Both the position numbers and the translations under genes were made by a program. This document shows, piece after piece, positions 53,061 to 62,879 of a stretch of DNA of 64,000 bases. The DNA is taken from assembly GCA_016192455.1 (NCBI GenBank), contig JACPUC010000030.1:91454-155453 (forward strand), given 5' to 3'. The DNA comes from Candidatus Tectimicrobiota bacterium. GTDB lineage: Bacteria; JACPUC01. The notes beneath the pieces are model-generated. The model made no database searches. It saw only the letters and a program-made list of their open reading frames with translations, and was not told the DNA's origin. Each line of letters opens with the position of its first letter. Position 1 is the first letter of the stretch.

Positions 53061-53091
53061 GGGCGCATCGCAAGATGCGCCCAATCTTTTT
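53061..53091 (+). terminator. Rho-independent terminator of the subtilase
   Basis: GGGCGCATC, GCAA loop, GATGCGCCC, then AATCTTTTT: perfect 9-bp stem and T-run. Confidence 0.85.
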
Positions 53092-53148
53092 GCGGCGAGA
53101 GGCATGAAGGGGAGGTAGTTTAACCACCAAGACACAAAGGGCGCCTGC

Positions 53149-53214
53149 TCTGCGAAATCTGCGTCATCTGCGGATTCTAGGTTTATCCGCAGATTGCGCA
53201 GATGACACGGATGA
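53149..53214. repeat. Palindromic repeat copy 1
   Basis: Two arms built on AATCTGCGTCATCTGCGGAT and its complement around TCTAGGTTT. Copy 2 at 53267-53331 differs by only a few bases; copy 3 (half) is at 53699-53726. Confidence 0.75.
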
Positions 53215-53266
53215 GGGAAAGAGGAGGGGGTTATGGTGACAGAGGTCGCCTGGATGTGTCTTGTCG

Positions 53267-53331
53267 TTCTGCGAAATCTGCGTCATCCGCGGATTCTAGG
53301 TTTATCCGCAGATTGCGCAGATGGCACGGAT
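53267..53331. repeat. Palindromic repeat copy 2
   Basis: Near-identical to copy 1, including the spacer TCTAGGTTTATCCGC. It overlaps the 3' end of the GxxExxY gene. Confidence 0.75.
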
Positions 53332-53720
53332 TTGGAAAAGACGTAGCGACGGTATTCAAGAGACTGAGCGCCGAAATTGAACAGCAAGCCGACTTCATAG
53401 CCACTCGCCTTCAAGTAATTAATGACTTGCGCCTGTTCAGTCCCGCTGAGTTTTGCCAGTGCCTTGACCTCGACAATGACGGAATCGAAGCAAACGAAGT
53501 CAACTCTATAGGCGGTATTGAGGCGCCACCCTTTGTAGAATACCGGCAATTCAAATTCACGCTTGTACGGCACCCTTCTGACGGCCAGTTCCCGCTCCAG
53601 CGCTTCCTGATACACCGCTTCCAGAAATCCACACCCCAGTTGCCCATGCACCTCCATGGCGGCACCGATGATGGCATAGGACCTTGGGTCGCTTTTGTCT
53701 CTCTGCGCAATCTGCGTCAT
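53283..53720 (-). CDS. GxxExxY-family protein
   Basis: A 145-residue protein of the GxxExxY family, named for GCGFLEAVYQEAL (about residues 28-40). The following FELPVFYKGWRLNTAYRVDFVCFDSVIVEVKAL has the D-x(n)-E-x-K pattern of PD-(D/E)xK nuclease-like folds. The function of the family is not established. Start codons and C-terminus are themselves made from the repeats (MTQIAQRDK from the 53699 half repeat and the final SADKPRIRG from copy 2), so gene and repeats form one cassette. AT-richer than neighbours. Confidence 0.7.
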   Translation of the reverse strand: MTQIAQRDKSDPRSYAIIGAAMEVHGQLGCGFLEAVYQEALERELAVRRVPYKREFELPVFYKGWRLNTAYRVDFVCFDSVIVEVKALAKLSGTEQAQVINYLKASGYEVGLLFNFGAQSLEYRRYVFSKSVPSAQSADKPRIRG

Positions 53721-53726
53721 CTGCGG
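53699..53726. repeat. Half copy of the palindromic repeat
   Basis: GCGCAATCTGCGTCATCTGCGG matches one arm of copies 1 and 2; it provides the start of the GxxExxY gene. Confidence 0.65.
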
Positions 53727-53742
53727 AAGCTTCTCGGGCTGA

Positions 53743-54378
53743 TCAGCGCAGCAGGTTGGCGAAGCGTTCCCAGCGCACCAGGCGCAGCCAATCGGCGCCC
53801 CAGTTCCACGACCAGTAGATGATGAACGCCTTGCCGACGATGGCCTTGCGGTCGACCAGGCCCCAGTAGCGGCTGTCGTAGCTGTTGTCGCGGTTATCCC
53901 CCATCATGAAGTATTTGCCTGGCGGAATGGTCAGCGGCCCGAAGTTGTCGCGGCGGGAGAGGAGGCCCGGCTCAATGCTGCCGAGGTCCGCCTGCGAGTA
54001 AGGCTCGGCAAGGGGCGCGCCGTTGATGAACACCCGCTTGCGGGTCATCGAGATGCGATCGCCCGACAGGCCGACGACGCGCTTGATGAGGTCGGTCTTG
54101 CCGTCCTGGGGCGAGACGAACACCATGATGTCGCCGCGCTTCGGCTCGGTGAACCAGTAGTAGAACTTCGCCACCAGGACGTGGTCGCCCACCAGGAGGG
54201 TGGGGATCATCGACCCGGAGGGGATGTTGAAGGCCTGCACCACGAAGGTGCGGATGAGGAGCGCCAAAAGGATGGCGACGATGAGCGCCTCGGCGTACTC
54301 TCGGAACACCGATTTGCGCCGCGGCTGGGGATCTTGCTGCGGTTGGGATACGCTGCGCGGCTGCGGTGATTTCTTCAT
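53743..54378 (-). CDS. lepB: Signal peptidase I (first of two)
   Basis: A 211-residue inner-membrane serine peptidase that removes signal peptides. One N-terminal span (ALIVAILLALLIRTFVV) leads to the catalytic Ser in IPSGSMIPTL, and the catalytic Lys is in KTDLIKRVVGL. YFMMGDNRDNSYDSR and the GKAFIIYWSWN end match type I peptidases. Follows the second lepB gene on the same strand, 232 nt away, whose product it resembles throughout. Start ATG after GAAATCACC... region. Confidence 0.9.
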   Translation of the reverse strand: MKKSPQPRSVSQPQQDPQPRRKSVFREYAEALIVAILLALLIRTFVVQAFNIPSGSMIPTLLVGDHVLVAKFYYWFTEPKRGDIMVFVSPQDGKTDLIKRVVGLSGDRISMTRKRVFINGAPLAEPYSQADLGSIEPGLLSRRDNFGPLTIPPGKYFMMGDNRDNSYDSRYWGLVDRKAIVGKAFIIYWSWNWGADWLRLVRWERFANLLR

Positions 54379-54610
54379 ACGCCGTCCATGACTCAGGCGG
54401 AAAATGGGAGCTGATTGCGGCGCGGCGGCGCGCGGTTCAGGGCGGCGCCCCGCGGTTCAGGCCGCCAAGCGGGGGGCGCGGGGGCTCCCCGCCTCCCTCC
54501 TGGAGGCCAAAGCTCCACCGCGGAGACACCTCGACCGATGACCCCTCGAACAAGCGCCCCGGATCATCCTGGATCATTGGGCGGTTGTCTCGGGCTCATG
54601 TCCGCCGTCG

Positions 54611-55252
54611 TTAGCGCAGCAGTTTTCCGAGCCGCCGCCAGCGCACTTTCGCCAGACCTCTTGCCTCCGCGTCCCATGACCAGTAGATGAGGAACGCTTT
54701 GCCGACCACTGCGTCGTTGCTGAGCGGCCCCCAGAAGCGGCTGTCGAGGCTGTCGTCGCGGTTGTCGCCCAACATGAAGTAGGTCCCCGCCGGCAGCGTC
54801 AACGGCCCGAAATTGTCCCGATTCGACAGGCGGCCGGGCTGCACCGTGTCACTCGAGAAGGAGACGTACTCTTCCCGCGCCGGCTGGCCATTGATAGAGA
54901 TCTGCTTGTTTTTGATCTCGATGGTCTCGCCGGGCAGCCCCACGATGCGCTTGATGAAGTCGCGCTGCGGATCGAGGGGGAACTCGAAGACAATAATGTC
55001 ACCCCGCCGCGGCTCGGTAAAGTAGTAGATGAATTTATTCACCAGGAGGTAGTCGCCGATGCGCAGGGTGGAGAGCATGGAGCCGGAGGGGATGGTGAAC
55101 GCCTCGACCACGAAGGTGCGAATGCCGAGCGCCAAGATGACGGCCACCACGATGGCTTCGGCATAGTGGCGGAAGGCCGACTTGGGCCGCTGCTGCGGTG
55201 GCGGCGGAGCTTGCGGGATGGCGTCAGTCACCAGTGCGGGCTCCTTCCTCAC
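54611..55252 (-). CDS. lepB: Signal peptidase I (second of two)
   Basis: 213 residues, same fold: one span ([17 protein letters not shown]), Ser in [10 protein letters not shown] (Ser replaces the usual Pro after the catalytic Ser-Met motif), Lys in [26 protein letters not shown]. Its ATG overlaps the lepA stop by 4 nt (ATGA at 55249-55252), so it is translationally coupled to lepA. The substitution next to the site may shift substrate preference; that is inference. Confidence 0.9.
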   Translation of the reverse strand: MRKEPALVTDAIPQAPPPPQQRPKSAFRHYAEAIVVAVILALGIRTFVVEAFTIPSGSMLSTLRIGDYLLVNKFIYYFTEPRRGDIIVFEFPLDPQRDFIKRIVGLPGETIEIKNKQISINGQPAREEYVSFSSDTVQPGRLSNRDNFGPLTLPAGTYFMLGDNRDDSLDSRFWGPLSNDAVVGKAFLIYWSWDAEARGLAKVRWRRLGKLLR

Positions 55253-57057
55253 TTCTCGGCGTCAATGCGCAGCAAGGCCATGAAGGCCTCCTGAGGGAGC
55301 TCCACCTGGCCGACCTGCTTCATGCGTTTCTTCCCCTCTTTCTGCTTCTCGAGCAACTTCCGCTTGCGCGTGATGTCGCCGCCGTAGCACTTGGCCGTCA
55401 CGTTCTTGCGCAGAGCCTTCACCGATTCCCGCGCAATGACGCGGCTGCCGATCGCCGCCTGGATGACCACTTCGAAGAGCTGCCGCGGCACGAGCTGGCG
55501 CATCTTCTCCACCAACTCCCGGCCGTAGTCATAGGCGCGGTCACGGTGCACGATGAGGGAGAGGGCGTCGACCACCTCGCCGTTCACCAGGATGTCCAGC
55601 TTCACTAGGTCGGCCTTGCGGTAGCCCAGGAGATCGTAATCGAAGCTGCCGTAGCCGCGCGTCTGCGACTTGAGCTTGTCGTAGAAGTCGAGCACGATGG
55701 AGCTGAGCGGGATTTCGAAGCTGAGCATGGCGCGGCTCTCATCGATGTACTCCATGCTCTTGTGCAGGCCGCGGCGCTCCGTGGCGAGCTTCATGATGGC
55801 GCCGATGCTGCTGGTGGGGGTGATGATCGAGGCCAGGATCACTGGCTCCTCGATGCGATCGATGAGACCGGCCGCCGGGAAGCGCGAGGGGTTCTGCACC
55901 TCGAGCGCCTCCCCGTTCGTCTTGTAGACGCGGTACACGACGGTGGGCACGGTCACCAGGAGCGTCAGGTCGAACTCGCGCTCCAGGCGTTCCTTGACGA
56001 TCTCCATGTGCAGCAGGCCAAGGAAGCCGCAGCGAAAGCCGAAGCCGAGGGAGTCCGAGATCTCCGGCTCATAGCGGATGGCGCTGTCGTTCAGGCAGAG
56101 CTTCTCGAGCGCGTCGCGGAGCTGCTCGAACTGGGAGCTCTGCACCGGGTAGAGGCCGCTGAAGACCATCGGCTTCTTGTCGCGGAAGCCCGTCAGCGGG
56201 GCGGCGGCCGGACGCTGCGCATCGGTGACGGTGTCGCCGATCTTCGTATCCTGGACGCGCTTGATGCCGGCCAGGAAGTAACCGACCTCGCCGGCCCAGA
56301 GCTCCTCGGTCTTCATGCGCCGCAGACGCAGCATGCCCACCTCGCTCACTTCGTGGACGCTGCCGTTGCTCATCAGCTCGATGAGCTGACCCTTGCAGAT
56401 GCGGCCGTTCATCACCCGCACGAGGACCACGGCGCCCTGGTAGGAATCAAACCAGGAATCGAAGATGAGCGCCTGCAGGGGAGCGCTGGGATCGCCCTTC
56501 GGCGCCGGGATGCGTTCCACAACGGCTTCCAGCACCGCGGCGATGCCGAGCTTCTCCTTGGCGCTGGTGAGGAGCACGTCCTTGGGGTTGATGTCCAGCA
56601 GTTCGCTGAGCTGGCGTTTCACCCCTTCGATGTCGGCATTGGGGAGGTCGATCTTGTTGATGACCGGGATGATCGTCAGGTTCTGCTCCAGCGCCAGGAA
56701 GGCGTTGGCGATGGTTTGCGCCTCGATGCCCTGCGCCGCATCCACGACCAGGAGCACCCCTTCGCAGGCCGCCAGGCTGCGCGAGACTTCGTAGCTGAAA
56801 TCGACGTGTCCGGGAGTATCGATGAGGTTGAGGCGATAGAGGGTGCCGTTGGGGTGGCGGTAATCAATGCGGATCGCCTGCGCCTTGATGGTGATGCCGC
56901 GCTCGCGCTCGATGTCCATCTGGTCGAGCACCTGGTCGGTCATCTCGCGCTGGCTGATGGTCCCCGTCACTTCAAGCAGACGATCGGCCAGGGTAGATTT
57001 TCCATGGTCGATGTGGGCGATAATGGAAAAGTTGCGCACATGCTCCAGCGTATACAT
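55249..57057 (-). CDS. lepA: Elongation factor 4, LepA
   Basis: A 602-residue translational GTPase that back-translocates stalled ribosomes. [29 protein letters not shown] is the G1 start; DTPGHVDF (G3), NKIDLPNAD (G4) and SAKEKLGI (G5) follow. The EF-G-like domains and the C-terminal LepA-specific domain ([26 protein letters not shown]) are complete. ATG at 57055-57057 is family-typical; the frame extends further but without similarity. First gene of a lepA-lepB-lepB operon. Confidence 0.96.
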   Translation of the reverse strand: MYTLEHVRNFSIIAHIDHGKSTLADRLLEVTGTISQREMTDQVLDQMDIERERGITIKAQAIRIDYRHPNGTLYRLNLIDTPGHVDFSYEVSRSLAACEGVLLVVDAAQGIEAQTIANAFLALEQNLTIIPVINKIDLPNADIEGVKRQLSELLDINPKDVLLTSAKEKLGIAAVLEAVVERIPAPKGDPSAPLQALIFDSWFDSYQGAVVLVRVMNGRICKGQLIELMSNGSVHEVSEVGMLRLRRMKTEELWAGEVGYFLAGIKRVQDTKIGDTVTDAQRPAAAPLTGFRDKKPMVFSGLYPVQSSQFEQLRDALEKLCLNDSAIRYEPEISDSLGFGFRCGFLGLLHMEIVKERLEREFDLTLLVTVPTVVYRVYKTNGEALEVQNPSRFPAAGLIDRIEEPVILASIITPTSSIGAIMKLATERRGLHKSMEYIDESRAMLSFEIPLSSIVLDFYDKLKSQTRGYGSFDYDLLGYRKADLVKLDILVNGEVVDALSLIVHRDRAYDYGRELVEKMRQLVPRQLFEVVIQAAIGSRVIARESVKALRKNVTAKCYGGDITRKRKLLEKQKEGKKRMKQVGQVELPQEAFMALLRIDAEK

Positions 57058-58058
57058 CGAGGGAATCCGTTTCAGACCTGACAGTGGTACGGGCAAGGCG
57101 CCAAGAGACTCACCTCACCCCTGGGGGCTCCACATCGCCTCCGCGGCCGCTCGCCGCGCTGAAGCGGCAGGGCTCCCTTCCCCGCGCGCCGCTCAGAAGC
57201 TTCGTGCCAAAAACCATGGCAAGGCAGGCAGGTCGACGATCGCCGGCGCGCCGCCACACCGCGCCACGGCCGCGGCTCTACCCTGCACGTTCAAGACAGC
57301 GCGGCGGCCGGGATGGTTCCCTCCCCTCCGCCGCGGCCCATGCGCGCGGCGCGCCGGGCGAACAACACCGCCGCCTCGCCGGGGAACGGACACTCCTCCG
57401 CACCACGAGGCTCTCACCGGCAGAGCCGCACCCGGCAGAACGGCTGTTTTCATGCGGAAAACCAGCAAGCCGGCGAAGTTGCGCTCGCGTGGGTACGCGC
57501 CTGGCGGCGAGAACAGAGGTCCCTTCGCAAGCTGGGCATGGCGCCCGAGGGCGGGTGCGCGGCGAGCGACAGACATCGGACATGCCGTGGCGCCTTCCGA
57601 GGTGAGCCCGCCGCGTCCTCCAGGCAATCTAGCAACATTTGAACTTTCAGCACGTTATGGTAATGTAACAGGACCAGGGAGAAATCGCAACGAGGAATTC
57701 GGTGTATCTCGCCCCGCTGCGGCGCGGCGCGGTCCTGACGCGCGTCGCGGCGGCGCGGAGCAGAGCGTCGGCGCCAGCAGGCGCGGCGTCGGTTCTCGCA
57801 GGGGGTCCCCGGCCAGGGCCGCGCTGTTGCTCCCCGTTGCAACCTCCCGCCGGCGTGCTTATCTTGACAGCGGAGGAGTAGTCGTCAGGTGTTGGTGAGC
57901 GTGGAGGGACGGCAGCCGCCCGCGAGTCGCTCTCCGAGAGGCGACCCGGAGGGGAACTTTCGTTCTCAGGGTGCTGTCTAAGCTGGCAGTCTTGATGATC
58001 CACGCGTCCCCTGCATGGTAGCTTGCCTTTCGTTCCCGGGATCAGGTAGGGCGGCGAT
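57058..58058. other. Intergenic region, about 1 kb, between divergent lepA and sigma operons
   Basis: No gene could be supported; the open frames are low-complexity GC-rich shadows rich in Arg, Pro and Ala. A GAACTT near 57640 with a loosely placed TGTAAC about 17 nt later is faintly sigma-E-like but lies about 400 nt from the sigma gene. RNA families were looked for by eye and not found. Confidence 0.35.
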
Positions 58059-58619
58059 TTGGATTCCGACCAGGTTCTTGTAGACCGCAGTCAGCTAGGG
58101 GATACGAAGGCCTTCGACGTGCTGGTGCTGAAGTATCAGCAGCAGGTCTTCTCGCTCATCTATCGTCTGACGAGTGATCGCCAGGCGGTGGAGGACTTGG
58201 CGCAGGACGTCTTTCATAACGCCTATCGCGCCATCAGGCACTTCCAGGGCAAGTCAAGCTTCTTCACCTGGCTCTACCGCATCACCGTGAATACGTGCAT
58301 CAACTTCACCAAGCAGCAACGCTTGCGCCGGGTGATCACCTCGGTGGAAGACAACCCCTACGGAGATGTGCCGTCGCCCAGCCACCAAGAGGTCGACAGC
58401 CCGGAGCGGGCGTTGGAGAACAAGCAGCTGGCCGGTCTCATTGAGAAGGCGCTGTCGAGCATCTCCGAGGATAAGCGGACCATCCTCATCCTGCGTGATA
58501 TCGAGGGGTTGAGCTACGAGGAGATTGCGGAGATCATGGACTGCCCGATTGGGACGGTGCGATCCCGGCTCTTCCGCGCGCGGGAGAAGATTCAGGTAAA
58601 ACTGCGCGCCTACCTCTAG
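58059..58619 (+). CDS. ECF sigma factor, RpoE-like
   Basis: A 186-residue ECF sigma factor. Region 2 is visible in LAQDVFHNAYRAIRHFQGKSSFFTWLYRITVN and region 4 in LSSISEDKRTILILRDIEGLSYEEIAEIMDCPIGTVRSRL. Start is TTG after GGTAGGGCGG. It heads a set with an anti-sigma protein, an RseB/MucB-like protein and HtrA, in the order of the classical sigma-E envelope-stress operon (rpoE-rseA-rseB-like-degP). Different from the sigma gene at 1-552. Confidence 0.93.
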   Translation: MDSDQVLVDRSQLGDTKAFDVLVLKYQQQVFSLIYRLTSDRQAVEDLAQDVFHNAYRAIRHFQGKSSFFTWLYRITVNTCINFTKQQRLRRVITSVEDNPYGDVPSPSHQEVDSPERALENKQLAGLIEKALSSISEDKRTILILRDIEGLSYEEIAEIMDCPIGTVRSRLFRAREKIQVKLRAYL

Positions 58620-58688
58620 GCGTGTCCGTAAGGGGCGGCAGGCGTCCCAGGTGCGAGGTGAGCTCTTTCCAAGCAGAGGGAATCGTTT

Positions 58689-59312
58689 ATGCGATGTCTC
58701 GCCACGCGTGAGCAACTGTCGGCATTCATCGACAACGAGCTCGACTCTCAGGAGGTGCGCGCCCTGAACGCGCACTTGGAAGGGTGCACGAGCTGCCGGC
58801 AGGAGCTCGAGCAGTTGCGCGCGGCGCAGATGCTGCTGCGGGAAGTGGCGTTTGCCGTGCCGGCGCCCAAGCCGTCGGTCCATTTTTCCGCGCGCGTCAT
58901 GCAGGCTATCGCCGAGGACGACCTGTCGCACGCGCCGCAGGCGCGCGGCCCCTTCCTGGCCGAGCCTGCGCTGGGGCGCTTCTGGGAGGCACTCCTCGAG
59001 CGCGCGCACGGCTGGCTGCGCCTGCCTCGCTACGCGCTCAGCATGGCGAGCCTGGCGCTGGCCATCGGCGTTTTGACCATGGTGGTCAGTGGTGGCGGGG
59101 TGAAGTTCGCGGCGAGCTGGTTTGGCCCGCAGCGCCCCACCCTCACCACCGTGTACAAGCTTCCCCAGATTGCCAGCCTCAAGATGCCGCGAGAGACCGA
59201 CCTCGAAGAAGCGCTGCGGGAGTTCGCCTACCACTCCTCCGGCGAGCCCACCCTGGAGGGCGGGGCATGGGTGGCCTTAGCGCAGGTTCGCTATGGGGCG
59301 GGGGCCAACTAG
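58689..59312 (+). CDS. Anti-sigma factor with zinc-finger (zf-HC2) domain
   Basis: 207 residues. The N-terminal anti-sigma zinc domain has HLEGCTSCRQEL (H-x3-C-x2-C) after EQLSAFIDNELDSQEVRAL. A single membrane span (LSMASLALAIGVLTMVVSGG) separates it from a periplasmic C-terminal part. Such proteins hold the ECF sigma at the membrane until cleaved under stress. 69 nt after the sigma gene. Confidence 0.85.
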   Translation: MRCLATREQLSAFIDNELDSQEVRALNAHLEGCTSCRQELEQLRAAQMLLREVAFAVPAPKPSVHFSARVMQAIAEDDLSHAPQARGPFLAEPALGRFWEALLERAHGWLRLPRYALSMASLALAIGVLTMVVSGGGVKFAASWFGPQRPTLTTVYKLPQIASLKMPRETDLEEALREFAYHSSGEPTLEGGAWVALAQVRYGAGAN

Positions 59313-59385
59313 ACGGAGCTGGCGGCGCCGTTTGAGGCAGCGGCAGGGGAAGTGCGAGGCATCTGCCGCACGGTCGGGTTGAACC

Positions 59386-60591
59386 ATGATGCACGACACC
59401 TTGGCAAGCTCGGCGCTCCCGGAGAGCGCCGCGCGGCGGCAAAGTGGGAGGCTGCTGGTGCAGAACGTTCCGCATTCTCCGCCATGGGGCCGGAGGTCGC
59501 TTGCCTCCTCGCTCAGCCGGAGGCTAGCCTGGCTGCGGCGGTTGGGGAGGCGATGGGGGCTCCCAGGGCTGTGCGGCGCGCTCCTCCTCGGCAGCGCCTG
59601 GCCGGCCAGCGCGTGGGCCATCGAGGCGAAAGCCTGGCACATGCTCGAGCGCATGGCGCAGGCCGAGCTAAGCCAGGTCTACGCCGGCGAGAAAGTGGTG
59701 GCGGACCTGACGCAGCCCGTGCCGAAATTCCTCCACTTCCGTGTTATTCGGTTGCTTCCCAACCTGGAGCGTCGAGAGTTCCTACACACCAACAACCAAC
59801 CGGCCGATGTCGTCGTCAATGACGGCAACTATCTCTGGCACTATCAACCGTTGCGCGGCCTCGTGGAGAAGCGCAAAGCACCCTCCCTGCAGCAACGTCG
59901 CACCTTGCAGCTCCGCACCCTCGATCTCATCAAGGAGAATTACGCAGTCAAGGTTCAGGCTCTCGAGCAGCCGCTGGATGGGCGCCGCGCTGATCTCCTG
60001 GAGTTCTCCAGCAAGTTGGAATCCGCCCGCCTGCTGCGGCGTGTGTGGATTGACCGTGAAACAGGCTTGGCGCTGCGGACGGAGGTGTACGGCCTCGACG
60101 CGCGGCTGACCCATCTCTCCTACTTCACCCGCATCAACTTCAGCCCCGCGGTGTACAGCGAAACCTTCGAGCTGCGGGTGCCGAACTCCACCCGCATGCG
60201 GACCGTGGAGGAGCTCTCCCTCTCCACGCTGAGAGAGATTTCGCAGGAATTCGAGCGCTCCCAGTCGGTGCGGGTGCACCGCCCCAGCTACCTGCCGCCG
60301 GGGTTTTCGATCATCCGTTCGCAAGTCCAGTCGGTGAACAGCGAGAAGAAAGTGCTGCTCAAGTTCTCGGACGGGCTCAACACCTTGCTCCTCTATCAGA
60401 CCGTGTTGCCGTCGGCGCCCCGGCCCTCGAATCAGCCGAGCCGCCCCATCGATATCGGGGGAGTGGCGGGTCACATCTTCGAGCTGGGCTACGTGCGCGC
60501 CCTGAAGTGGCACCGGGATGGCAACTATTACACCTTGGTAGGGAATCTTCCCGAAGAAGAACTCGTCCGTACCGCCGCCTCAATCCAATGA
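59386..60591 (+). CDS. RseB/MucB-like periplasmic regulator of the sigma-E system
   Basis: About 401 residues. A hydrophobic signal (LPGLCGALLLGSAWPASAWA) precedes a beta-rich LolA-like N-domain (MAQAELSQVYAGEKVVADL, RRVWIDRETGLALRTEVY) and a small C-terminal domain (PSYLPPGFSIIRSQVQ), the arrangement of MucB/RseB proteins, which sense envelope lipids or unfolded porins and protect the anti-sigma factor. Gene order supports it. Some residues of the C-domain are diverged, so function is inferred mostly from order and fold. Confidence 0.75.
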   Translation: MMHDTLASSALPESAARRQSGRLLVQNVPHSPPWGRRSLASSLSRRLAWLRRLGRRWGLPGLCGALLLGSAWPASAWAIEAKAWHMLERMAQAELSQVYAGEKVVADLTQPVPKFLHFRVIRLLPNLERREFLHTNNQPADVVVNDGNYLWHYQPLRGLVEKRKAPSLQQRRTLQLRTLDLIKENYAVKVQALEQPLDGRRADLLEFSSKLESARLLRRVWIDRETGLALRTEVYGLDARLTHLSYFTRINFSPAVYSETFELRVPNSTRMRTVEELSLSTLREISQEFERSQSVRVHRPSYLPPGFSIIRSQVQSVNSEKKVLLKFSDGLNTLLLYQTVLPSAPRPSNQPSRPIDIGGVAGHIFELGYVRALKWHRDGNYYTLVGNLPEEELVRTAASIQ

Positions 60592-60928
60592 TCGTCAACG
60601 ACGCGGCTGCAGCCGACCCTTGGCCCCTGGGGGAGGGAGGCGGGATTCTCTGCGCGGCTGAGCCGCGCGGAGCGCTCCTGGCGTAAGCGCCGCAGCCGCG
60701 CGCCGCTCGTTGCCAAGCGCCGCCGGTCGGCGCCGGTGAAGAAGGTCGCTGATCCCTGCCCCGAAGAGCCTCCCCATGCCCGGGCGTTCGAGGCGCCTGA
60801 TCGGTTGGCCCAAGTGAGCGGCCGGGATAAGCGGGCGGCGCGCCTGGGCGGGCTGTCCCAGGGGCTGTACGAAGGGAGCCGGGACGCCTCCCCTGTTTCT
60901 CCTGTTCTCTATGAGGGAGATCACGAAC
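60592..60928. other. Intergenic region before htrA
   Basis: No gene. May contain an htrA promoter; none was recognised. Confidence 0.35.
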
Positions 60929-62449
60929 GTGGATCCCACTCTGAAGTCGATGCTTCATGCCCGCTGGCGTCGCAGCCGGCGTGCGCCCATCCGGACCTTC
61001 GTGGTGCTCCTGCTGGGGCTGTTCGCTCTCGCCCTCCCCCTGGTGAGTGGCGTGGGTGACAGCCAGGCCGGCGCTTCCAATGAGCCGCTCAGCAGGCGCT
61101 GGGTGGCGGACATCGTCAAGTCCCAGCGCCAGGCTGTCGTTGGGATCACCACGCAGCGCCGAGCCAGCCAGAGCCAGCGGCAGTTCCGCGGCCCCTTCCA
61201 TCGCAACCCGTCGCTGCGCGAATTCTTCGAGCGCTTCTTCGAGGAGATGCCTCGCTCGCCTCGCGACCAGCGCGGCCTCGGCTCGGGTTTCATCATCTCG
61301 CGGGACGGATTTGTCATCACCAACAACCATGTCATCGACGAGGCGGACGAGATTGTCTTGACGATGCACGATGACTCCGAGCAGACCGCTAAGGTCGTCG
61401 GCCGCGACCCGGCAACCGACCTTGCCCTCGTGAAGTTCGAGCCCAAGGCGGGCATGGAGCTCACCGTGGCGAAGCTCGGCAACTCCGACGACATGGAGAT
61501 CGGCGATTGGGTGGTGGCGATCGGCAGTCCCTTCGGGCTCTTCGGCACCGTGACCGTCGGTGTGGTGAGCGCCAAGGGGCGGAATATCGGCGGCGGCCGC
61601 TATGCCGACTTCATCCAGACCGACGCGCCGATCAACCCCGGCAACAGCGGGGGGCCGCTGCTCAACGTCAACGGGGAGGTCATCGGCATCAACACGATGA
61701 TCATCCCCGGGGGCCAGGGCAATCCCTTCGGCGGCATGCCTGGGAATATCGGCATCGGCTTCGCCGTCCCCATCAACCAGGCCAAGAGCATCCTCGAGGA
61801 CCTGCGCGAGAAGGGCAAGGTGACGCGCGGCTGGCTTGGGGTGTACATCCAGAAGGTGACGCCGGAGCTGGCGGGGGAGTTCAAGCTCGAGAAGCCGCGC
61901 GGCGCCCTGGTGGCGGATGTCATGCAAGGTGGACCCGCCGAGAAGGCCGGCATCAAGAAAGGCGATATCATCACCGACTTCAACGGCAAGAAGATTGAAG
62001 AGATGGAAGAGCTGCCGCGCTTCGTGGCGCAAACGAAACCGGGGACAAAGGTGGCCCTGAAGTACATCCGCGACAGCAAGCCCCAGGAGGCGAACCTCGA
62101 GGTTGGCAAGCTCGAGGAGGACGTGGTTGCCGGACGCGCCGCGCCGGCCTTGAGCGAGCGGCTGGGGATGAACGTGCAGGACATCACCAGCGACATCGCG
62201 GAGAGCCTGGGGCTGAAGGAGACCCAGGGAATCCTCGTTGCCGATGTGGAGAGCGGCGGGGCCGGAGAAAAAGCCGGCATGCGCCGTGGCGATGTGATCC
62301 TCGAAGTGAACCGCAAGAGCATCAAGAGCGTGCGCGACTTCGAGGCGGAGCTGAACGCGGCGAAGGGGAAGGAGAGCGTGCTCATGCTCGTGAAACGGGG
62401 CGATAGCACGCGCTTTGTGGCCGTGAAACAGGGCAAGGAGAAGGGCTAG
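60929..62449 (+). CDS. Periplasmic serine protease HtrA/DegP-like with two PDZ domains
   Basis: About 507 residues from the GTG at 60929, which has GAGGGAG 8 nt before it; an ATG at 60911 lacks one. A signal anchor (TFVVLLLGLFALALPLVSG) is followed by the protease with His134 in TNNHVID, Asp164 in PATDLALVK and Ser240 in INPGNSGGPL. PDZ1 (about 280-370: LGVYIQKVTPELA...) and PDZ2 (about 395-500: LGLKETQGILVADVESGG) complete the Do-type plan. It degrades misfolded envelope proteins and likely belongs to the sigma-E regulon. Hairpin terminator follows. Confidence 0.95.
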   Translation: MDPTLKSMLHARWRRSRRAPIRTFVVLLLGLFALALPLVSGVGDSQAGASNEPLSRRWVADIVKSQRQAVVGITTQRRASQSQRQFRGPFHRNPSLREFFERFFEEMPRSPRDQRGLGSGFIISRDGFVITNNHVIDEADEIVLTMHDDSEQTAKVVGRDPATDLALVKFEPKAGMELTVAKLGNSDDMEIGDWVVAIGSPFGLFGTVTVGVVSAKGRNIGGGRYADFIQTDAPINPGNSGGPLLNVNGEVIGINTMIIPGGQGNPFGGMPGNIGIGFAVPINQAKSILEDLREKGKVTRGWLGVYIQKVTPELAGEFKLEKPRGALVADVMQGGPAEKAGIKKGDIITDFNGKKIEEMEELPRFVAQTKPGTKVALKYIRDSKPQEANLEVGKLEEDVVAGRAAPALSERLGMNVQDITSDIAESLGLKETQGILVADVESGGAGEKAGMRRGDVILEVNRKSIKSVRDFEAELNAAKGKESVLMLVKRGDSTRFVAVKQGKEKG

Positions 62450-62879
62450 CCGGCGCCGCGCCCCCTGTTGCGTGGAAGTTCGGGGCAGCGGCGAGGAGGG
62501 TCGCCCGCGGAGAGCGCCCGGCGCAACGGGCGGCGCAAGCGGCTCGTCCACCCAGGTCCCCCCCCGCGGGCGAAATGAAGATGCCCCGCTGAGTCTCGTC
62601 AGCGGGGCATCGTTGATTCGGCGCGGGCGTGGCGGGCGGAGCGTGGAAAACCGCCACCCTGCGCCAGGCCCGTGGACATCCTCGCCGCCGACTCCGAAGG
62701 TCGGCGCGCAGGTCCGCGCGAAAGCTGTGCTTGGCATCTCTTAGCGCCACCTCGCCCGAGGCCGGCAGAGCGTGTGGCGGTCAACGTGCTTCTCGCCAGA
62801 CAGCCCGCCGCCATGGTATCCTGCTCCAGGATTCATGACCGACGCTGGCATTCTGGCTGCAAGGAGCCGACAAGTGTTC
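62450..62879. other. Intergenic region before the last LLM gene
   Basis: Holds the terminator at 62580; otherwise no gene. Confidence 0.35.
62580..62611 (+). terminator. Hairpin terminator after htrA
   Basis: GATGCCCCGCTGA, loop GTCTCG, TCAGCGGGGCATC: 13-bp perfect stem, followed by GTTGATT without a strong T-run. Confidence 0.55.

Noticed and set aside
57058-58058. Genes in the 1-kb lepA-sigma gap
   Set aside because: Open frames on both strands are GC-rich shadows with Arg/Pro/Ala runs.
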